A DNA stretch of 64,000 nucleotides. Source: Lycium barbarum (taxonomy: Eukaryota > Streptophyta > Magnoliopsida > Solanales > Solanaceae). How positions within the stretch are numbered: the first letter of the stretch is position 1; each line of letters begins with the position of its first letter. The translations under genes and the position numbers were made by a program. Below the pieces are notes generated by a model, which was given only the letters and a program-made list of their open reading frames with translations, was not told the origin of the DNA and did no database searches. The stretch is from positions 43,996,938 to 44,060,937 of the forward strand of contig NC_083337.1 of NCBI RefSeq assembly GCF_019175385.1, in the 5' to 3' direction. Below are positions 37,500 to 50,389 of this stretch, in pieces.

Positions 37500-40400
37500 A
37501 GATGAGAATCTAGGGAGGAGTTACCTGACTCAGCGAAAAGCTGAGGGTGTTTGATACGCATATCCAACTCTGTTTTCCAAGTAGCTTCTTCCACTGGTCG
37601 ATTCTTCCACTGAAATTTTACGGAGGCTATTTCCTTGGACCTCAACTTATGGACATCCCTGTCTAAGATAGCAATAGGCTATTCCTCATATGAAAGATTT
37701 TCATCTAACAAAACCGAATCCCAACGGATGATATAGGAACCATCACCGTGGTACCTCTTCAACATCGACACATGGAATATCGAAGAACGCCTGATAAACC
37801 CGGAGGTAAAGCTAACTTGTAAGCCACCTCTCCCACACGTTTGAGAATCTCAAACGGACCAATGAACCTCAGGCTAAGCTTTCCCTTTTTCCCAAACCTC
37901 ATCACACCCTTCATGGGTGAGACCTTCAACAACACTTGCTCTCCTTCCTTAAACTCAAGATCTCGGACCTTGCGGTGTGCATACTCCTTCTGCCTATTCT
38001 ACGCTACCAACAGCTTGGCTTGAATCACCTTCACCTTCTCTAGGGACTCTCTTAGAAGATCAATGCCCCAAGGCCTCACCTCAAACGCATCGAACCATCC
38101 AATAGGAGACCCACACCTCTTCCCATACAACGCCTCAAACAGAGCCATATCAATACTCGAGTGATAGCTATTATTGTAAGCAAATTCGGCTAAGGGCAAG
38201 CATCGATCCTAATAACCACCAAAATTTGTCACACACGCACGAAGCATATCCTCCAGAACTTGAATAGTCCGCTCAGACTGCCTATCAGTCTGAGGATGGA
38301 AAGCAGAGCTAAGATCTAACCTCGTACCCAACTCCTCATGCAGAGACTCCCAAAACCTGGATGTGAACGTGGTACCCTTATCGAACATGATGGAGATAGG
38401 AACCCCGTCGAGTCTAAGTACCTCCCGAATGTAAACTTTAGCCAACTTCTTTGCATCATAAGTTATCTTCATCGGAATAAAGTGGGCAGACTTAGTCAAC
38501 CTATCAATAATAACCCAGATAAAGTCAAATTTCCCTAACGTCTTCGGAAGACCCACTACGAAATCCATGGCTATTATTTCCCACTTCCATTTAGGAATGG
38601 GCATTCTGTGCAATGTACCCCCAGGTTTCTGATGTTCATACTTCACCTGTTGGCAATTTAGACACCGAGCAATAAACTCTACAATATCCTGCTTCATTCT
38701 AGTCCACCAGTAATATTGCCTCAAATCACGATACATCTTAGTGACACCAGGATGGATAGAATACCTCGAACTATGAGCCTCTGTCAGAATGGTGTTAATC
38801 AAGTCGCCCACACGTGGCACACACACCCGCCCTTTGATCCGCAGCACGCCCTCCGCATCAATCACGGCCTCCTTGGCCTCACCACGCAACACCTTATCAC
38901 GTATTTTATATAGCTTAGCATCTTCAAACTGTTTATCTTTAATCTATTCTAAAAATGATGATCTAGCCTCAACACAAGCCAATACCTTGCCTATGTTAGA
39001 AATATCCAGTCTCATAAAACTGTTAGCCAGAGTGTGCACCTCCCTAGCCAACGGACGCTCAGAGGAGATCAAATGAGCCAGACTTCCCATACCAGCCAAC
39101 TTCTGGCTCAATGCATCAGCTACCACATTAGCCTTACCAGGGCGATACAAGATGGTGATGTCATACTCGTTCATCAATTATATCCACCTTCGCTATCTAG
39201 AGTTTAGATCTTTCTGAGTGAACACATGTTGCAAACAACGATGGTCTGTGTACACCTCACAATGAACACCATACAAGTAGTGCCTACAGATTTTCAACGC
39301 AAACACCACCGCTGCCAACTCTATATCATAAGTAGGATAGTTCTTCTCATGAACCTTCAACTGCCGAGAAACATAAGCAATCACCATCCTTTCCTGCATC
39401 AAAACAGCACCCAAACCAGAATGTGAAGCATCATAATAGACAACAAAATCCTTGCCCTCAACGGGCAATGCTAGAATCAGTGTTGTAGTCAACAATGTTT
39501 TGAGCTTTTGAAAGCTCTCCTCACACTCGTCGGACCACTGAAACGGCACCTCTTTCTGGGTCAAACGGGTCATATGAGAAGCAATAGAGGCAAATCCTTT
39601 CACAAACTGACGATAGTAGCTAGCCAGACCCACAAAACTACGGATCTCGGTCACTAATGTGGGCCTAGCCCATTCCTTGACTGCCTGAATTTTCTGAGGA
39701 TCCACCATAATACCCTCTTTTGAAATAACATGCCCCAAGAAAGACACAGACAACAACCAGAATTCACACTTGGAGAATTTAGCGTACAACTCCTTCTCTC
39801 GCAATATTTCAAGAGCGATTCTCAAATGTTTCTTATGCTCTTCCTTACTCCTAGAGTACACCAGGATATCATCAATGAACACTATTACGAATGAGTCTAA
39901 GTAGGGCTTGAACACACTGTTCATCAAATCCGTGAACGTAGTTGGGGAATTTGTAAGCCCAAAAGACATAACCAAGAACTCACAGTGCCCATATCTGGTC
40001 CAAAAAGCAGTTTTAGGAACATCCTCTGCCCGAATCTTCAATTGATGGTACCCTGACCTTAAGTCAATTTTTTAGAACACCGAAGCTCCCTGTAATTGAT
40101 CAAACAAGTCATCAATATGGGGAATGGGATACTTATTTCGGACAATTACCTTATTCAGTTGACGGTAGTCAATACACATACGCATTGACCTATCCTTCTG
40201 CTTAACAAACAACATAGGAGCACCCAACAGATAGGCACTCGGGCGAATAAACCCTTTACTCAGAAGATCTTGCAACTGCTCTTTCAATTCCCTGAGTTTT
40301 GCTGGTGCTATCCTATAAGGTGGGATGGAGATAGGACGAGTCCCTGGGTCTAAGTCAATTCTGAAGTCAATATCATGATCTGGTGGCATACCAGGCAAGT

Positions 40401-42444
40401 CCGCGGGGAACACATCCGCAAGCTCGCATACCACGGGAACTGAATCAAGAGATGGAGTATCTGCACTGGTATCACGAATGTGTGCCAGATAAGCTAAACA
40501 ACCCTTCTCTACTAGCTTCCTAGCATGAACAAAGGATATCACTTTCTTAGGGAGGGGACTAAGGTTACCCTTTCACTCGAGTATGGGTGCCCTGGGCATG
40601 GCTAGTGTAACAGTCTTAGAATAACAATCAAGTATAGCATAATGCGGGGACAACCAACTCATACCCAAAATAACATCGAAGTCTACCATGTCTAAGATCA
40701 TCAAATCTGCCCAAGTACTATACCCCATAAAAGAAATTGCACACGAAGGGTAGATGCTATCCACTACCACAGAATCCCTAACAGAAGTAGACACAGAAAT
40801 AGGAGTATCAAGAGCATCACACATCATATCCAGACCCACAGCAAAACAGGTAGATACATAGAAAAAAATAGAACCCGGATCAAACAAAACAGAAGCCATA
40901 CGGTCGTAAACGGAGATAGTACCTGTGATAATTTCATCGGAGGCCTCAGCCTCGGGTCTACCTGGGAAGGCATACAAATGATCGTGCCCCCCTGTCGTCT
41001 GCGTGCCACCGTGATTACTATTACCAGTTTGAGCGGCCCCTGCCGCGCTGCTATCCGCCTTTACCTGCCTGAGGACCGCCTCGGTTAAGTTGGGCACCAC
41101 CACTACCCGAGGTGTGGCCACCCTGCCCTGCCGGTGCACGATCCTTACCCCCTCGATCTGGTGCAAATGGAGCTCGGGGAGCCTGATACTGAGTCTCCTG
41201 TCTACTCTGTCTAAGTCTGGGGCAATATCTATTAATATGCCCTATCTAACCATACTTGAAGCAAGCACGGTCTAGCATAGGTCGCTGAACAGAAGATGAT
41301 GAAGCAGTGTAGCCTCCATGCTGACTGGAAGCCTAATAATTTACCCTTGATGGGCCCTAGCTGATACCTGCATTGCGGACTGAACCGGACACCCTGAATA
41401 TACCAGTGAACTCTGACTCCTCGAGAAGGAGTTGCTGAAAATCCCGCCCCTACGGGCCTTCTTCTCTACATGCTTCGCATGACTCTCCTACCTAATACCC
41501 TCAATAGTACGGACATGCTCCACTACCTCCTGGAATGAAGCCCCAGTGGCTACAAGTTGAAGACCCGATAACTGAAGCCTAGTGTTCAACCCCTTCACAA
41601 ACCGTTGTATCCTCTCCCCCTCAGTGGACAGCAACTAAAGAGCATATCAGGATAGGGAGTGGAAACGAGACTCATACACAGCAGCCGATGAGTTCTCCTA
41701 ATTAATAGTAGCGAACTCATCCTTCCTTCGGTCCCTCAGAGTACGCGAAATGTACCTGTCCAGAAACACAGAGTAAAACTGGACCCCAAGTCAACAGAGG
41801 AGACCTAGCTGGCCTACACTCCACAAAATCCCTCCACCAAAGCTTAGCATCACCCAAGAACTGGAACGTCACAAACTCTACCCCGTACTTATCCACGGCC
41901 CCCATCTAATGGAGCCGCTTATGACAGTAGATGATGAACTCATATGCGTCCTCCGACTCAGTACCATAAAACACAGGAGGCTTCGTTTTTTTGAACCTCC
42001 AAAACAAATCATGTTCTTCACCAGTCATCACTGGCCCTGCAACAGGCCTCGGGAAGGCCTCAAAACCCGGAACCTCATCCAAGCGAGGTGCCACCCTTAC
42101 TGCGTGCTGAACCCCAGAGCCTGTGCTCTGTCCGGATCTGGAGCCACTACTTCTGCGCCCCTACCTGCTGGACCCACTGGTATAGCTCCGACATGTGCTA
42201 ACCCATGCAACAGATTCAGCACTTGTGCCATCGCGTCTGGTATACCCTGAGCAGCTACAGCTCCTACTGGAACTGGTACTACTGCTGGCTAGGCTGGTAC
42301 AGATGCAACTCCCGCTGCTTCATTAGGGACCACTAGAGGCACGGGGTCAACCATTGGGATGCCATCCCCAGCTGGGGCCGCCCCTCTTCCAGCTCTTCTG
42401 CGTCCTCCTCTTCCTCTAGCTGCTGTCGCGCGTGTTCTCGCCAT
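37500..42444 (-). pseudogene. R4 gag-pol, decayed
   Basis: Gag begins at ATG 42444 (MARTRATAARGRGG, an Arg/Gly-rich head). Gag core readable near 42000-41720 (KPPVFYGTESEDAYEF, GVEFVTFQFLGDAKLWW) after a frame change; a CCHC knuckle near 41270-41225 has lost one Cys and holds a stop. Protease near 40890 (LFDPGS), RT near 40180-39860 ([22 protein letters not shown]), RNase H near 39460-39100 ([32 protein letters not shown]), integrase 38892-38000 (YSIHPGVTKMYRDL, IAMDFVVGLP, IMFDKGTTFT, DRQSERTIQ) and chromodomain near 37640-37560 (EEATWKTELDMRIKHPQLF). From protease to integrase the frame is constant, broken by single stops such as TGA near 40573. Integrase shows D-to-K beside the second Asp (FDKG) but keeps the Asp. 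A separate family from R6/R3/F1; E1 is its nearest relative here. Confidence 0.9.
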
Positions 42445-42620
42445 CTGCAAGAGAATGAAGGATAGTTAGATACCAATTGGAATCAAGTAGCACGAAAGGA
42501 GAAAGAAAAAGGAGTTTTCCTAGTGTCCGGCAGCCTCTCGAAGATAAGTACAGACGTCTCCGCATTGATCTACAAGACTCTGCTAGACATGTCCTGGTAT
42601 GATGAGATCGACGAACCTAA

Positions 42621-42633
42621 GGCTCTGATACTA
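42621..42633 (-). other. R4 primer-binding site
   Basis: Minus strand TAGTATCAGAGCC, iMet-type with one change from TGGTATCAGAGCC, four bases from the LTR end. Confidence 0.75.
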
Positions 42634-42637
42634 ACTT

Positions 42638-43469
42638 TGTCACGACCCAACCCGCCATGACTGGCACCTATCTAAATCCTAGTGGGTGAACCCACATATA
42701 AACACCTAATCCATTCAATCCGTTTTTTATATAAATCAAGCTAAAAAATTATTACTCATTTAACAACAAAAGAATAAGTAAAACATGCCATAAATACTGT
42801 AGTAAGTGCGGAAGTTCTAACTATTACAATCCCCAAAATCCGAAAGTCATCGTACAGGACTCTAAGCCAAAAACATGTCTAAGAATCTGAAGTCTAACAA
42901 GTAATCCATAATGTCTAGAGTACGAAAAGACATCATAGCAAGAAGATCTTCGGGCGGCCTGGCATGCGAAGAAGCTCACCCTAAAATCCATCAACAAATA
43001 TCCTCCACACTAGATGCGAGGACGATCGGCGGTCTCTATATAAAAATCTGCACTCAAAGAATGCAGGAAGGTAGTATCAGTACAAACACTATGTATCGGT
43101 AAGCATCATAGGTCGACAAAGATTAGTATCATGCATATTTCATAAAATCAATAGAATAAAACACGCCAGTCAACAGCCAGGAACATCAATCAATCACAGT
43201 AATTCAACAAAGAACAATTACAATCAATCACCAAGATGTCAAGTATCACAATCACGTAAGTCAACAACAGAAACAAATTTAGCACGGTAACCACACGCAC
43301 TCTACATACATGATAGCTAATGTCTTAGCTAAGTAGTCATGACCTGTAGGGGACCCATGGTGTCGATGTACCACTCATTCTAGAACACTCCTCGAACGCG
43401 AGCGCAAACCTCCGCTCCGAAACGAACCTCGAACGCGGGACAAATCAATGTACCTCTCGTTTCCAAAAC
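42638..43469 (-). repeat. R4 5' LTR, first 832 bp (plus-strand order)
   Basis: Collinear with 35251-36080, with scattered substitutions and small indels. The hairpin CTGCA / TGCAG with a loop of about 9 nt is kept in both LTRs (about 35664-35684 and 43048-43068). Broken off by R5 after 'tttccaaaac'. Confidence 0.88.
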
Positions 43470-44150
43470 TGTCACGACCCGACTAGGGGCCGTGACAGGT
43501 AACCGAGGCTAACCACCGAGCACCACTCATTTCCTTACTCTCCATAGTCATGATACACTTCTTTACCATTCATAAACTCATAATCATAAGACAATCATTT
43601 TTCATTTGAAAGCATAATTGATTTTATATACATACGCCCTTCGGCTATCAAAATAATAGCATATACACCATAGTAGCATCTTAACACCATACTACCCACA
43701 CATACGTATCTACGAGCCTCTACTAGAATACTAGACATATAGACGGGACAAGACCCCGTCGTGCCCAAAATACATATACATATATACATACACAAAAGTA
43801 TAAACCCGATTAGCACCTCCGGAATAATGGAGTGCTCCTGCAAATCTGCTGATAGCTCCTAAAGGTCTGTGCCGTCTCCCTGTCTACCTGTGAGCATGAA
43901 CACAACGTCCAAAGAAAATGGACGTCAGTGCAAATATTGTACTGAGTATGTAAGGCATGAATGAAATAAGCATGATAGAGAAATCATAAGTCATAAGGTG
44001 AAGGCAAAACCAACGCGACCTTTAGGGATGAATACATTTCATGCATATATTATATATACATAATCGTCGTACATGAATCATCATAGAGTATACATCATTA
44101 TGTCATATAATTCATCGTCGTAGTATCGTATCTGCTCATACATATAAAAC

Positions 44151-44292
44151 ATTATCCGTATTCGGCCACAGAGTGGCTCGACATCATCCGTATTCGGCCA
44201 CGTAGTGGCTCGACATTATCCGTATTCGGCCACGTAGTGGCTCGACAATATCACATACATATCTTTCGTATTCGGCCACGTAGTGGCTCGAC
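44151..44292 (-). repeat. About 34-bp tandem repeat with hairpin core, four units
   Basis: Each unit has 'cgtattcggccacgtagtgg' then 'ctcgac'; the core GCCAC-GTA-GTGGC is an inverted repeat. The last unit is separated by about 16 bp. Confidence 0.85.
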
Positions 44293-45490
44293 CATATCAC
44301 ATACATCATAACAAGGATCAGTATATCTCATCATCATCATTGTCATCACATACATCTTATAAGCATATCGTAACCTTTCATTAATGCATACATTTAAATT
44401 TAAAGACAATCTATGAAAATCACATCATATTCGTAGCATGGACTTCGTATGAATATCGTAGGATAGACTACATAATCTCTAGGCTTAAGCTCAACATTAC
44501 CACTATCGTTTATATAGCATATCTCTTACCTTTATCTCATATGAAATCCTCTATGAACATAGACTCGCAACTTTGCGGAACATTGGTCATAAGACGTGCA
44601 ATAAGGCTTATGGACAATCTATAACAATGTCGGGGTGACATAAGGTCGAGAACTCCCGATTACATTATGGAGCATTCATAGGTGTTCCGCCTCACCTTGA
44701 AGGAATTAGTATATAAGGTGAGTGTATACAACAAGTAACACCAATAGATCATAGTTAATGTCGTTAGCTTGCTAGAAACATTATACCATGAACTCTAGGA
44801 TCTTTAGACTTGAGCTTATCATCTTCATTATCGTGCTCATAACATGTCTCTTATCTTTATCTCACATGGCTATTTATGAACATAGGATCTTGGTTTCGGA
44901 ATATAAGGAAGCCATGGAAATGTAGGGAACATAATATCCTAGAAGTTACGTAAGGATCATTAGCTTCATAGACATCGCTCCTTGCTTTAGAATCTCTAGG
45001 CTTCAGTTAATAATCATTATTATCTCATTCATGACATATTCCTCATCTTCATCTTATAAGAAGATCTCTATCAATGTTGACTCATAGTTCCCGGAATGTA
45101 AGAAAGTCATGGAGAGGTAGGGGAATAATATCATAGGAATCGTATAAGGATTGTCATCTTCGTAGGAATGTCGTTCATGAGCTTTAGGACTCCTAGACTT
45201 AGATTCATCATCAATATCGTCATGCTCATAACGTGTCTCTTTTCTTTATCTTGTGATACTCTTTATAATCGTAGACTCATAGTTTTTGAAATGTAGGAAA
45301 ATCATGAAGAAGGAGGGGAAATCATACTATAGGATTCATGCCTTAGAAAGAAGGGAATAGCCTTACATACCTTTTCCGTTAGCTATTCCACCGCTTGATC
45401 GTTCCCCTTCAATATTCGCGTTCCTACCTTCAAGAGAAGTCGTACGAACGTTAGTCAATCGATTACTTAAACGTGCTTACTATTTATAGG

Positions 45491-45520
45491 AAAATTTGGG
45501 CAGCATCTCCTTTGTTTATA
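45491..45520 (-). promoter_or_regulatory. R5 LTR core-promoter box
   Basis: Minus strand TATAAACAAAGGAGATGCTG then CCC. Same arrangement as S1 and F3. Confidence 0.5.
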
Positions 45521-46149
45521 CAACTTTCCTCATATAGTATATCAACTCCCAACCATCTATAATCACATTCACCATATTATAAGCAACAATCATCATTCAT
45601 CCACCTTATCCATATTTCACAATTTCACTTAGATGTCTCCATAATCATGGTCATAGTTCACTATTATGTTCTCTCACATTTAATGCTTAACCCATGTTCT
45701 ACATGTCATTTATAACATACTTATAACTACAACATCTCAATGGTCATGATTCATTTCAACTACAACTCAAGAACTTCATTGCTTTCATCTTTGTGACCCA
45801 TTTCCTATATTTTTCTACAATTCAAGTGTCTTAGCCTTCCAATACCTTAATCAACATGGAATAGTCATAAAACTCACCTTATATGATGGATGAACAACCT
45901 TTGAGTGGAACGTCTCTTCTTGCTCCAAAACCCTAACTCACTTCCCTTGGTTTTCTTGATGTAGATGAACTTTTTGCTAGGTTTCATACACTTGTTTTCA
46001 TGGATTTGGTGTAGTTGATCATGGTTTTTCCCTTGAATTCTTGTAGATGAAGTTTTTGGAACCTTCTAGAGGTCTTGAGAGAAGAAGGAGTGTGTGGGAA
46101 ATGAAATTAATGAAGTAGGATCACAATTATATAATTAGAACAACTCAGC

Positions 46150-46310
46150 CCGTCGGGACTTCCACGGACACATTCACGGTCCGTGGAATATTGTATGGTC
46201 CGTGGAACAGGTCGTGGTTCACCACCAGAAGACCATCATCTCTGCTGGGTATTCCACGGACCAGTATACGATCCGTGGAAGGTTTCATGGTCCATGAAAG
46301 GGGTCGTGGA
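46150..46310. promoter_or_regulatory. U3 palindrome array of R5
   Basis: CACGGTCCGTG (46175-46185, extending to CCGTGGAA) and CATGGTCCATG (46286-46296, within tttcatggtccatgaaa), plus several half-sites (TCCACGGA, ATCCGTGGAA). Confidence 0.65.
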
Positions 46311-47888
46311 ACTCAGCTTTTTCCGAAGTTGTTCTCGTCGCTTCGTTCAGTAAAAAGGTCATAACTCTTGATCCCTATATTGTGTGAGGTCCCACAACAT
46401 ATGATTGGAAAGCCCTTTTAATTATATACAACTTTCATTCTTAGGTTTTTTCCAAATTTCAAACTCATAATGGCATTTTGGCCCCTCAAAGTCAGATCAT
46501 CCGAAAATGTTTCCTTAAATCGCCCTTTTGGATGGCTTATGCCCATATTTGGCTTATGGGTACTTCTTAGGACTTGCTCAACTTTCCATGTACTTCTCAT
46601 ATATCTCTTCAAATTTCCTTTATAAAACTCCGGCGTGTGGGTGTTATATCCCGCATTTTGTACATTCGGATAATTCAAGAAAATTGCGGGAAGTTAAGAG
46701 AAAGGCTATATTTTGATTTTGTCTAACACACAAGCTGCTTATGAAAATTTTTGAAGTGGGAATATTAAGAGAAGCTAGGGGTAAAAAGGGAAATTCTCAA
46801 TATGACTCATGGAAATATGGAGGAAGGCTAAGGGCAAACATGAAATTTGGAGAATAATTTTTCATGAAGTGCAAAACAAAACAAAAATGGGCTTGGAAAT
46901 TAAAGGGGGTCATTTGGGTCGTCCATAATAGATGGGCCAAATCCCATATGGGGACAAAATTAATAAGTCCAAAAGATGACTTATTTTAGTCATCTTATTC
47001 ATTTCATTCCTAGAAATTTCAGGAAGCTTAAAGAACAAAAGAGAAGGAGAAAAGAGCCAAAGGCCATTCGGCCATGTCCAACTCCAACAAGAACCTTGGA
47101 AAATTTTTATCAAAAATTATTTTCTTCTAGCTGAACAATCCATTGAAAGGTCCTTAGCAAAGTGAAGTGGTTATTGGAGCAAGAAAGACATATATTCATA
47201 CAAGTTGGAAATTCTAGCCAAGTGAAGAATCAAGGAAAAAGGTAAGGTTTAATCCTTTTCTTATATGTTATGGATGATTATGTATGTTGTAGTATGTGAA
47301 AGTGGATGAAATTCATGGAAATATGGACACTTGTTGTGGTCGTGCATGTATGTGTGTGTGTGGGATGTGGATGCTATGTTGATAATGAAAGTTGGATGAT
47401 TCTAGTGAGGTTGTGATGGTTGGAGAGTTGTTTTAGAAATTAGTGTGATTTGAAAATAGTCTTCTTGTATTTATGGAAGATAATGTTGTTAGTGTGTAAA
47501 TTGTTGGGTTGTTGTGATTGAATTTGGAAGAAGGAATTAGGTTGTTATTGTTCTTATTGGAGTTGGAAGGTCTTGGGGAAAATAGTATGTTGATTGGGTT
47601 GTTTGGAATGTTATGTGAATTGTTGATGTATTTTTGAATCATGTTAGAAAGATTTCGGATTAATACTTGAATGTGGGATCATTGGTGTTAGTTGGATTAT
47701 ATGTGATTGAATTGAATATAAATGAATTGCCGATGAATTGTGTGACGAAGGTTGCTAATGTTAGAATATATTTTGGATTGATTGTTGAAGTTGTTAGTAT
47801 GATTGTTGGTATTGTTGTTGATAGTTTGGCCGAGTTAAATTCTCGGATTGTTGTTGATAAGAATTGGCCAAGTTAGATTCTCGAGGAT

Positions 47889-47927
47889 GGTGTATTTACA
47901 GGGGAAATGCTGCCGAAAATTCGGTAG
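47889..47927 (+). promoter_or_regulatory. F2 LTR core-promoter box
   Basis: TGTATTTACAGGGGAAATGC then TGCCGAAAATTCGGTAG; the second copy is at 63496-63532 in the 3' LTR. Just upstream GGCCGAGTTAAATTCTCGG and a second, similar GGCCAAGTTAGATTCTCG occur; R6 landed in the second. Confidence 0.45.
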
Positions 47928-48655
47928 ATAAAGTGTTAGTTAGGATGAGATTCTTGGATATCTATAGCTAATGTTTGTATTCATTAACATTGTTATTGGG
48001 AAGGCCAAGAGTTAAGTTGGATTGACTAAGGAAGCGGACAAGGTATGTTAAGGCTCGTCCCTTTCTTTCAAAGGCATGATCCCGATGTTATGATTCCATA
48101 ATTGTTTCCATATTTTCCTTGTTTTCAAAAGTTAGATGTTTATGATTTCAAGGCATGATTCTTTTCCCGATAACCTGTCAATGTTTTCCAAAAATGTCCG
48201 TATTTTTCCAAAACAAAGGTTTATGGTATTGTAAGCTTTTATGACAATAACGATGGATATGTTTTACAACGACATTGATGATGTCGAGGATAAGAATATT
48301 TCTATGATGGCTATGATAAGAATGGTTTCATGTTTGAAAGGTACTTGATGTGATCATTGCTTGATTTTCCAAAAATGGCTTCTGAAAAGTTCGTAGAAAG
48401 TTCTGTACTTCAAACGCCCATAACTTTTTCATACTAACTCGGATTAACTCAAAACATGGTTATGATCTTATTCTATGTCCTCTTAACGCTGTTATTCGTT
48501 GCTAGTCTCATCTTATGGTAATCGTTCCTTCAAGGTGAGACAAAGTCATGATGATTGTTCCATAATATATTCGAAGGTTACCGACCTTACGTCACTCCGA
48601 TAGATACATGACTTTCCTTGGGCTCTCATGCATGCTTTATAATTAAGTATGTATT

Positions 48656-48845
48656 TTAATAACACCGTGCCTACATGGCCGGGCAGTATAACACCGCGCC
48701 GTCCAATAGGCGGCCGGGCAGACACACCACTGCAGTGGGCAGATTATGATTACCCCGGACGCGGGCGGCCTGGACGCGGGCTAATGATGATTACACCGTG
48801 CCTAAATGGCCGGGCAGCATTACACCGTACCTATATGGTCGGGCA
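48656..48845 (+). repeat. GC-rich imperfect repeats in the F2 LTR
   Basis: Five or so units of 'acaccgtgcctacatggccg' then 'ggcag', with inserts holding CGCGGGCGGCC and CACTGCAGTGG. Units can fold (GCC...GGC). Confidence 0.65.
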
Positions 48846-49021
48846 GTTTACTTGCAAATATTTATATGTTTTTCGAAAGAAAGCTAGCATGCATGGTATC
48901 CGCCTTAAGAGGCCCTCATATGTACAGGTTACTCTTTTATCTTATGATACGCTCTATATTTCCCTTCAGCTATTATTCATACATTACATCCCTTATTATG
49001 TTACTATTCATGCCTTACATA

Positions 49022-49084
49022 CTCAGTACATTGCTCGTACTGACCCCCTTTCTTCGGGGGCTGCGTTTCATGCCGCGCAGGTAC
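49022..49084 (+). promoter_or_regulatory. F2 LTR three-hairpin module
   Basis: TCAGTAC-attgctc-GTACTGA, then CCCCC-tttcttc-GGGGG, then CTGCG-tttcatgcCG-CGCAG. It lies about 400 bp before the LTR end and about 1.1 kb after the TATA region, so probably inside the transcript. Function unknown; RNA structure, poly(A) signalling or packaging are options. Confidence 0.65.
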
Positions 49085-49484
49085 ACCCAGATGAGCTGAA
49101 GCTATTATAGAAGATGTTCCAGCGGAGTTGGCAAGCTCCACTTGTCCCTGGAGTGCTGCCGAGTCAGAGTATGTGTGCTATGATGTCCGATTAATGTTAG
49201 AGACTTTGCAGACAGAGTCGTAGAAGTAGTATGTCAGTATTGAAAGCGGTTTCACCAGTCGATGTGTCTATATATATTATGTTACAGATTCCACATGACC
49301 ACAGATTTTGTTTGATTTGAGAACGACGAAAGAAAGATCCTGAAAGCTTAACTATGTTTTTCATTTCTTATTGATGTAAGAGTCTAAAGAGATTAAGTAT
49401 GTAATAAGAGTCAGTGGGTTCGGTCGGCTCCGAATATGGGGTCGGGTGCCCATCACACCCTAGTAAGATCGGGGTGTGACAAAG

Positions 49485-49497
49485 TGGTATCAGGGCA
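49485..49497 (+). other. F2 primer-binding site
   Basis: TGGTATCAGGGCA, iMet-type with one A-to-G change, three bases after the LTR end. Confidence 0.85.
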
Positions 49498-50389
49498 GGT
49501 TTGTCCTAGGGGTTGTCTGCAAAGTCGTGTCCAGTAGAGTCCTTTTTATGGTGTGAAGCGCGCCACATTTATAAACAGGAGGCTACGGGGCATCTAGGGA
49601 TTGTCGACCTTCTTTCTGTCACAGATCGTGCGATAGAGCCAAGTCATAGGAAAATGAAATTCCATATGTGAGCCTTACATACGACGGAAGAAGGCAAGTG
49701 ACGATATGGAAAGGTCATAAGGGTAAGTCTGGATATATTTGTTCTATTACCCGAAACAGAAAGCTCTGGATGGTTGGAATGTGATATATAGCTGTATGAT
49801 CTGTGAGATGTTGTCGATATTTGCTATGTACAGATTTTGAATAGTAGGAATGGTAAAGGAGACCCGGTCAGAATCCTTTCCAAAATCAGGATATTTGATC
49901 TGGAACACCTAACAGGAAGAGCGTGGAAGGAAAATATTGTATATAGACGATAAGTGGGATGTGATACTTTAGAAGAGCTACGAATTTGGGCATGGCATGA
50001 AAGATGATTGTAAGAAAAATGAATAGTAGTCTGAAGGACTAAAATGGATGACGTTCGAGGCTTAGTAGGACCAAGGTCAGTTGAGGGATTCAGAGAAAGT
50101 TGACAATCAGTTTGCCGTAGATTATCATGTAAGGATGCTGAGTGGAAATCTGAATAGGCTGATACCCGAAGCATTCATAAGTAACGGCGATAAAGGTATA
50201 TGTGCTACCATCGGGAATCTGGAAGTCCAGGACAGGCAGTAGTCTTACACACAGGTGGGAGGTGAATACTGAAGATCGAAAAGGGTAAAATAGTAATTGT
50301 AAAAGGAAAGGACGTGTTACAAACATGTCTCGAAATATGTAAGACCTCGACTAGGCACAAATCATGTAATAAAGGTCATGTGAGAAAGC

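Larger units (their letters stand above)
35251..43469 (-). mobile_element. R4: decayed Ty3/gypsy element, right LTR continues past R5
   Basis: Begins TGTCACGACCCAACCCGC at 35251, interrupting R3's right LTR after 'cataggaatgg'. Left (3') LTR 35251-37440, gag-pol 37500-42444, PBS 42633-42621, right (5') LTR from 42638 until R5 enters at 43470. The two LTR starts are alike (cgacccaacccgc / catgactggcacc). The remaining 1.3-1.4 kb of the 5' LTR and the second target duplication (AATGG expected) lie outside the window. Confidence 0.88.
43470..46641 (-). repeat. R5: minus-strand LTR, cut by F2
   Basis: Begins TGTCACGACCCGACTAGGGG, like R6's TGTCACGACCCGGCTAGGGG. Visible length 3.17 kb. Landmarks: hairpin module (43882-43950), tandem 34-bp repeat, TATA box with GGAGATGCTGCCC (45491-45520) and U3 palindromes (46150-46310). 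F2 starts at 46642. Solo or full status cannot be seen; the expected left target duplication is AAAAC. Confidence 0.8.
46642..49481 (+). repeat. F2 5' LTR, 2,840 bp
   Basis: Intact from TGTTATATCCCGC to GGGGTGTGACA. Contains a promoter box (47889-47927), a GC-rich repeat field (48656-48845) and the three-hairpin module (49022-49084). Confidence 0.93.
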
